Assembly: GCF_003781945.1 (NCBI RefSeq)
Contig: NZ_RJJW01000003.1
Span: 320,260-384,259 of the forward strand
DNA from: Halorubrum sp. CSM-61
GTDB lineage: Archaea; Halobacteriota; Halobacteria; Halobacteriales; Haloferacaceae
Direction: 5' to 3'
Length of the DNA: 64,000 nucleotides
Positions 61,641-64,000 of the stretch are shown here, one piece after another. How positions within the stretch are numbered: the stretch's first letter is position 1; every line of letters starts with the position of its first letter. The position numbers and the translations under genes are program-made. The notes beneath the pieces are model-generated. The model did not search any database. It was given only the letters and a program-made list of their open reading frames with translations, and was not told the DNA's origin.

Positions 61641-62069
61641 ATGTACGACGAAATTCTGTTCCCGACCGACGGCAGCGAGGCATCGAAGCGGACGTTCCCG
61701 CACGCGGTGAGTCAGGCGGAGGCCTTCGACGCGCGGGTCCACGTCCTCTACGTGGTGAACACGACGTACGCCGGCGTCGGCGCCGGCGGCGGCAAGAACG
61801 TTAACTCCCTCCGCGCGGAGGGCGAGGAGGTGACCGAGGAGTTCGAGCGGCGGCTCCGCGACGAGGACGTAGAGGTGATCACGCGGATCGAAGACGGAGA
61901 CCCCCACACGGAGATCACGCGATACGCCGACGGCGAGGCCGACATGATCGTCATGGGGACGCGGGGGCGAAGCGGGATCGAGAAGTACCTGCTCGGCAGC
62001 GTCACCGAGAAGGTCGTCCGGACCGCCGACGTGCCGGTGTTCACGGTTCGGACGCCCGAGTCGGAGTGA
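61641..62069 (+). CDS. Universal stress protein (UspA family)
   Basis: A 142-residue USP. The N-terminal strand and helix (YDEILFPTDGSEASKRTFPHAV) and the C-terminal ATP-binding loop MGTRGRSGIEKYLLGSVTEKVVRTADVPVFTV, which fits G-x2-G-x9-G-(S/T), are the family hallmarks. USPs bind nucleotides and respond to stress. It starts 25 nt after the small ORF behind nirA and may be co-transcribed with it. Confidence 0.93.
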   Translation: MYDEILFPTDGSEASKRTFPHAVSQAEAFDARVHVLYVVNTTYAGVGAGGGKNVNSLRAEGEEVTEEFERRLRDEDVEVITRIEDGDPHTEITRYADGEADMIVMGTRGRSGIEKYLLGSVTEKVVRTADVPVFTVRTPESE

Positions 62070-62115
62070 GCGCTCCTCGCCCGACGTGACCGCTTCTTTC
62101 CCCGTCGCAAGGCCC

Positions 62116-62433
62116 ATGTCGCTTCCCGCCGTCCGCCCGGACATGAACGAGCGGATCACGTCGGTGACCGCGTACACGACGCTGGACCTCGTCGACGGGG
62201 CGGCCGTCGGCTACGACTGGACCGAGGACGCCACAGGCGTGTTGAACGTCACAGCGTCCGACGAGGAGCCGGGTCGCGTCGAACTGCAGTTCGAGCTCGA
62301 CGGCCTCGACGTCGACCGGCTTCCGAACCACGCCGACAGGGTCGATCTCACGCCGGAGCAGGCAAGGACGGTCGCGGCCGCGCTGACGCGGTACGCGGAC
62401 CGGATCGAGGACGGAGACGAAAGCGACGACTGA
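62116..62433 (+). CDS. Small DUF6360-like haloarchaeal protein
   Basis: A 105-residue protein (96 if it starts at the ATG 62143). The core ITSVTAYTTLDLVDGAAVGYDWTEDATGVLNVTAS, the RVELQFELDGLD strand and the closing helix LTPEQARTVAAALTRYADRIEDG fit a small alpha/beta protein family in haloarchaea (DUF6360, from memory). Function unknown. It begins 46 nt after the UspA stop. Confidence 0.7.
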   Translation: MSLPAVRPDMNERITSVTAYTTLDLVDGAAVGYDWTEDATGVLNVTASDEEPGRVELQFELDGLDVDRLPNHADRVDLTPEQARTVAAALTRYADRIEDGDESDD

Positions 62434-62503
62434 CGACGCGGAGAGAACGAGAGAGTCGAACCGCCACGCGATCGTTTAAGCCCGGTCGAAGCCTCGCGGC
62501 GGT

Positions 62504-63784
62504 ATGAGCGCTCTCGACGACGACGCGTACCGCGCGTTCCGCCGCGACCTGCACCGCCACCCCGAGCCCGCGTGGCGCGAGTTCTACACCACCGCCCGGA
62601 TCGTCGAGGAGCTCCGCGAGCGCGACCTCACGGAGCTGTACGTCGGCCCGGACGCGCTGGCGACCGACGACCGCATGAACGTCCCCGACGACGAGGAGCT
62701 CGCGGAGTGGGAGCAGCGCGCCCGCGACGCGGGCGCGGACCCGGAGATCGTCGACCGGCTCTCGGGCGGGTACACCGGCTGCGTCGCGGTCGCCGAGCGC
62801 GGTCCCGGCCCCGTGATCGGGCTCCGGGTCGACATCGATGCGCTCCCGGTGACAGAGTCCGAGGACGCCGACCACGTCCCCGCGGCCGAGGGGTTCCGAT
62901 CGGAGCGGGAGGGGTACATGCACGCGTGCGGCCACGACGCGCACGCGACGATGGGGCTCGGAACGCTCGACGCGGTTCTCGACTCCGACTTTGCGGGCAC
63001 GCTCAAGGTGTTCTTCCAGCCCGGCGAAGAGCAGGTCGCGGGCGGCAAGCCGATGGCGGAGTCGGGCCACCTCGACGACGTCGACTACCTCTACGCCGTC
63101 CACGTGGGCCTCGATCACCCATCCGGCGAGGTCGTCTGCGGCGTCGACGGGTTCCTCGCCGTGCGGCACTTCCTCGCGGAGTTCACGGGCGAGCCGGCCC
63201 ACGCGGGCGCGCGTCCGGAACAGGGACGGAACGCGGTGCAGGCGATGGCGGCGGCGGTCCAGAACCTCTACGCGATCCCCCGACACGCCGACGGTCCGAC
63301 CCGGGTGAACGCCGGGATCGTCGGCGGCGGCACCGCGACGAACGTCATCCCCGAGGAGTCGCTCATCGAGGGCGAGCTCCGAGGTGCGACGACCGAGCTG
63401 GCCTCGTCCATGTCCGAGCACGCCGACCGGATCCTGGAGTCGGCCGCGGAGATGCACGACTGCGCGGTCGAGGTCTCGACGAAGGGCGAGGCCCCGAGCG
63501 CGACGAGCGACGACGCGCTCGCCGGGATCGTCGGCGAGGTCGCCGGCGACGTGGCGGGCGTCACGCAGATCGTCGACAGCGCCGACCTCGGTGGGTCAGA
63601 GGACGCCACCTACCTGATGCAGTCGGTTCAAAAGCGCGGCGGGCTCGCCTGCTACGTCGGCGTCGGCACCGACCACCCCGGCGGCCACCACACGAGCACG
63701 TTCGACACCGTCGAGGGCGACATCGCGATCGGAATCGGCGTGCTCTCCGGGGCGATCCGGAAGGTCGCCCAGACGCGGCCCTGA
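62504..63784 (+). CDS. M20-family amidohydrolase (AbgB/HipO-like)
   Basis: A 426-residue M20D peptidase. Metal ligands lie in MHACGHDAHATMGLG near residue 144 (His and Asp), FFQPGEEQVAGGKPM near residue 170 (Glu), and HVGLDHPSGE near residue 204; the C-terminal GVGTDHPGGHHTSTFDTVEGD has the final His. An extra ~40-residue stretch between residues 50 and 92 (PDDEELAEWEQRARDAGADPE) is longer than in classic hippurate hydrolases. It likely hydrolyses N-acyl amino acids or amides. The substrate is unknown. It lies alone. Confidence 0.92.
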   Translation: MSALDDDAYRAFRRDLHRHPEPAWREFYTTARIVEELRERDLTELYVGPDALATDDRMNVPDDEELAEWEQRARDAGADPEIVDRLSGGYTGCVAVAERGPGPVIGLRVDIDALPVTESEDADHVPAAEGFRSEREGYMHACGHDAHATMGLGTLDAVLDSDFAGTLKVFFQPGEEQVAGGKPMAESGHLDDVDYLYAVHVGLDHPSGEVVCGVDGFLAVRHFLAEFTGEPAHAGARPEQGRNAVQAMAAAVQNLYAIPRHADGPTRVNAGIVGGGTATNVIPEESLIEGELRGATTELASSMSEHADRILESAAEMHDCAVEVSTKGEAPSATSDDALAGIVGEVAGDVAGVTQIVDSADLGGSEDATYLMQSVQKRGGLACYVGVGTDHPGGHHTSTFDTVEGDIAIGIGVLSGAIRKVAQTRP

Positions 63785-63821
63785 GCCGGGAGAGAACGGG
63801 GAAAACGAAAATTAGAGGCGG

Positions 63822-64000
63822 CTATTCCGTCGTCTCCGCCGATCCGTCTATCTCCTCCCCGCACTCCGGGCACTGCTCCCGCGAACCGTCGAACTCCTCG
63901 CCGCAGGCGGGACACCGGAACGTCTCGGCGCTCTCGGCCGCGTTCTTCGCGGACTGTTTGAACGTCTCTACCTGCCGGCCGAGCTCGGTGAATAGCCCCA
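63822..64000 (-). CDS. Zinc-ribbon protein, N-terminus beyond window edge
   Basis: The last 58 residues of a frame ending at TAG (63822-63824). It holds a helix (FTELGRQVETFKQSAKNAAES) and a C-terminal zinc ribbon with two CxxC pairs (CPACGEEF and CPECGEEI). Such a tail is common in haloarchaeal small membrane-associated or regulatory proteins. The beginning is outside the window, so nothing more can be said. Confidence 0.7.
   Translation of the reverse strand, partial: GLFTELGRQVETFKQSAKNAAESAETFRCPACGEEFDGSREQCPECGEEIDGSAETTE

Overview
The window is a stretch of haloarchaeal chromosome, most like Halorubrum or a close relative (the genus is an inference). The evidence is very high GC content, strongly acidic proteins rich in Asp and Glu, archaeal-only information genes (TFB, NMD3, PDCD5-like protein, NAC, archaeal-type S-adenosylmethionine synthetase), TATA-type promoters placed about 26-30 nt before start codons (leaderless mRNAs), and ATGA or GTGA overlaps inside operons. 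No rRNA, complete tRNA or CRISPR array was seen.

Layout. 1-10.1 kb: a DUF21/CBS membrane protein cut by the window edge, hisS, a PP-loop ATPase, a PDCD5-like protein, NMD3, a first copy of a structured dispersed repeat (4579-5060), two very small genes, an XPD/Rad3-type helicase and a long-chain acyl-CoA ligase. 10.1-10.6 kb: relics of IS200/IS605 (TnpB) elements that keep only omegaRNA-like right ends. 10.6-26 kb: UPF0173 hydrolase, FAH-family protein, hisC, AK6-type kinase, CDP-alcohol transferase, MFS transporter, M24 peptidase, TFB, NUDIX, a large haloarchaeal protein of unknown function, an HTH regulator, purA, a membrane protein and an aldo/keto reductase. 26-31.5 kb: Lrp regulator plus aminotransferase, an intact IS1341-type element coding for TnpB, and an overlapping operon running from a zinc-binding protein through trmJ to azlC and azlD.

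31.6-44 kb is housekeeping: DUF192 lipoprotein, folP-like and mptE (folate/pterin synthesis, with a possible structured leader between them), a creatininase/ArfB-like hydrolase, NAC, TrmI, a possible TbsP-like regulator, an aminotransferase, mat, a histidine kinase and several small conserved haloarchaeal proteins. 44-50.1 kb is a lactate-utilisation locus: LutB fused to LutA-like CCG domains, LutC, and a divergent FAD/Fe-S D-lactate dehydrogenase-type enzyme. A second, inverted copy of the dispersed repeat follows (50262-50640), then a possible nuclease (DUF5787-like), Ap4A-type NUDIX and a stand-alone uS10 paralogue. 52.7-61.6 kb is a nitrate-assimilation cluster: narK, two tandem nasA paralogues and a divergent nirA. 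narK, nasA2 and nirA are each preceded by a short reading frame whose stop codon overlaps the start codon of the main gene. The window ends with UspA, a small DUF6360-like protein, an M20 amidohydrolase and a partial zinc-ribbon protein.

The most unusual signal is the dispersed repeat. The two copies share a TATA-led start and three hairpins, and the long third stem is kept in both copies although its distal half differs in sequence (compensatory change). This points to a selected RNA (or single-stranded DNA) structure rather than a protein gene.
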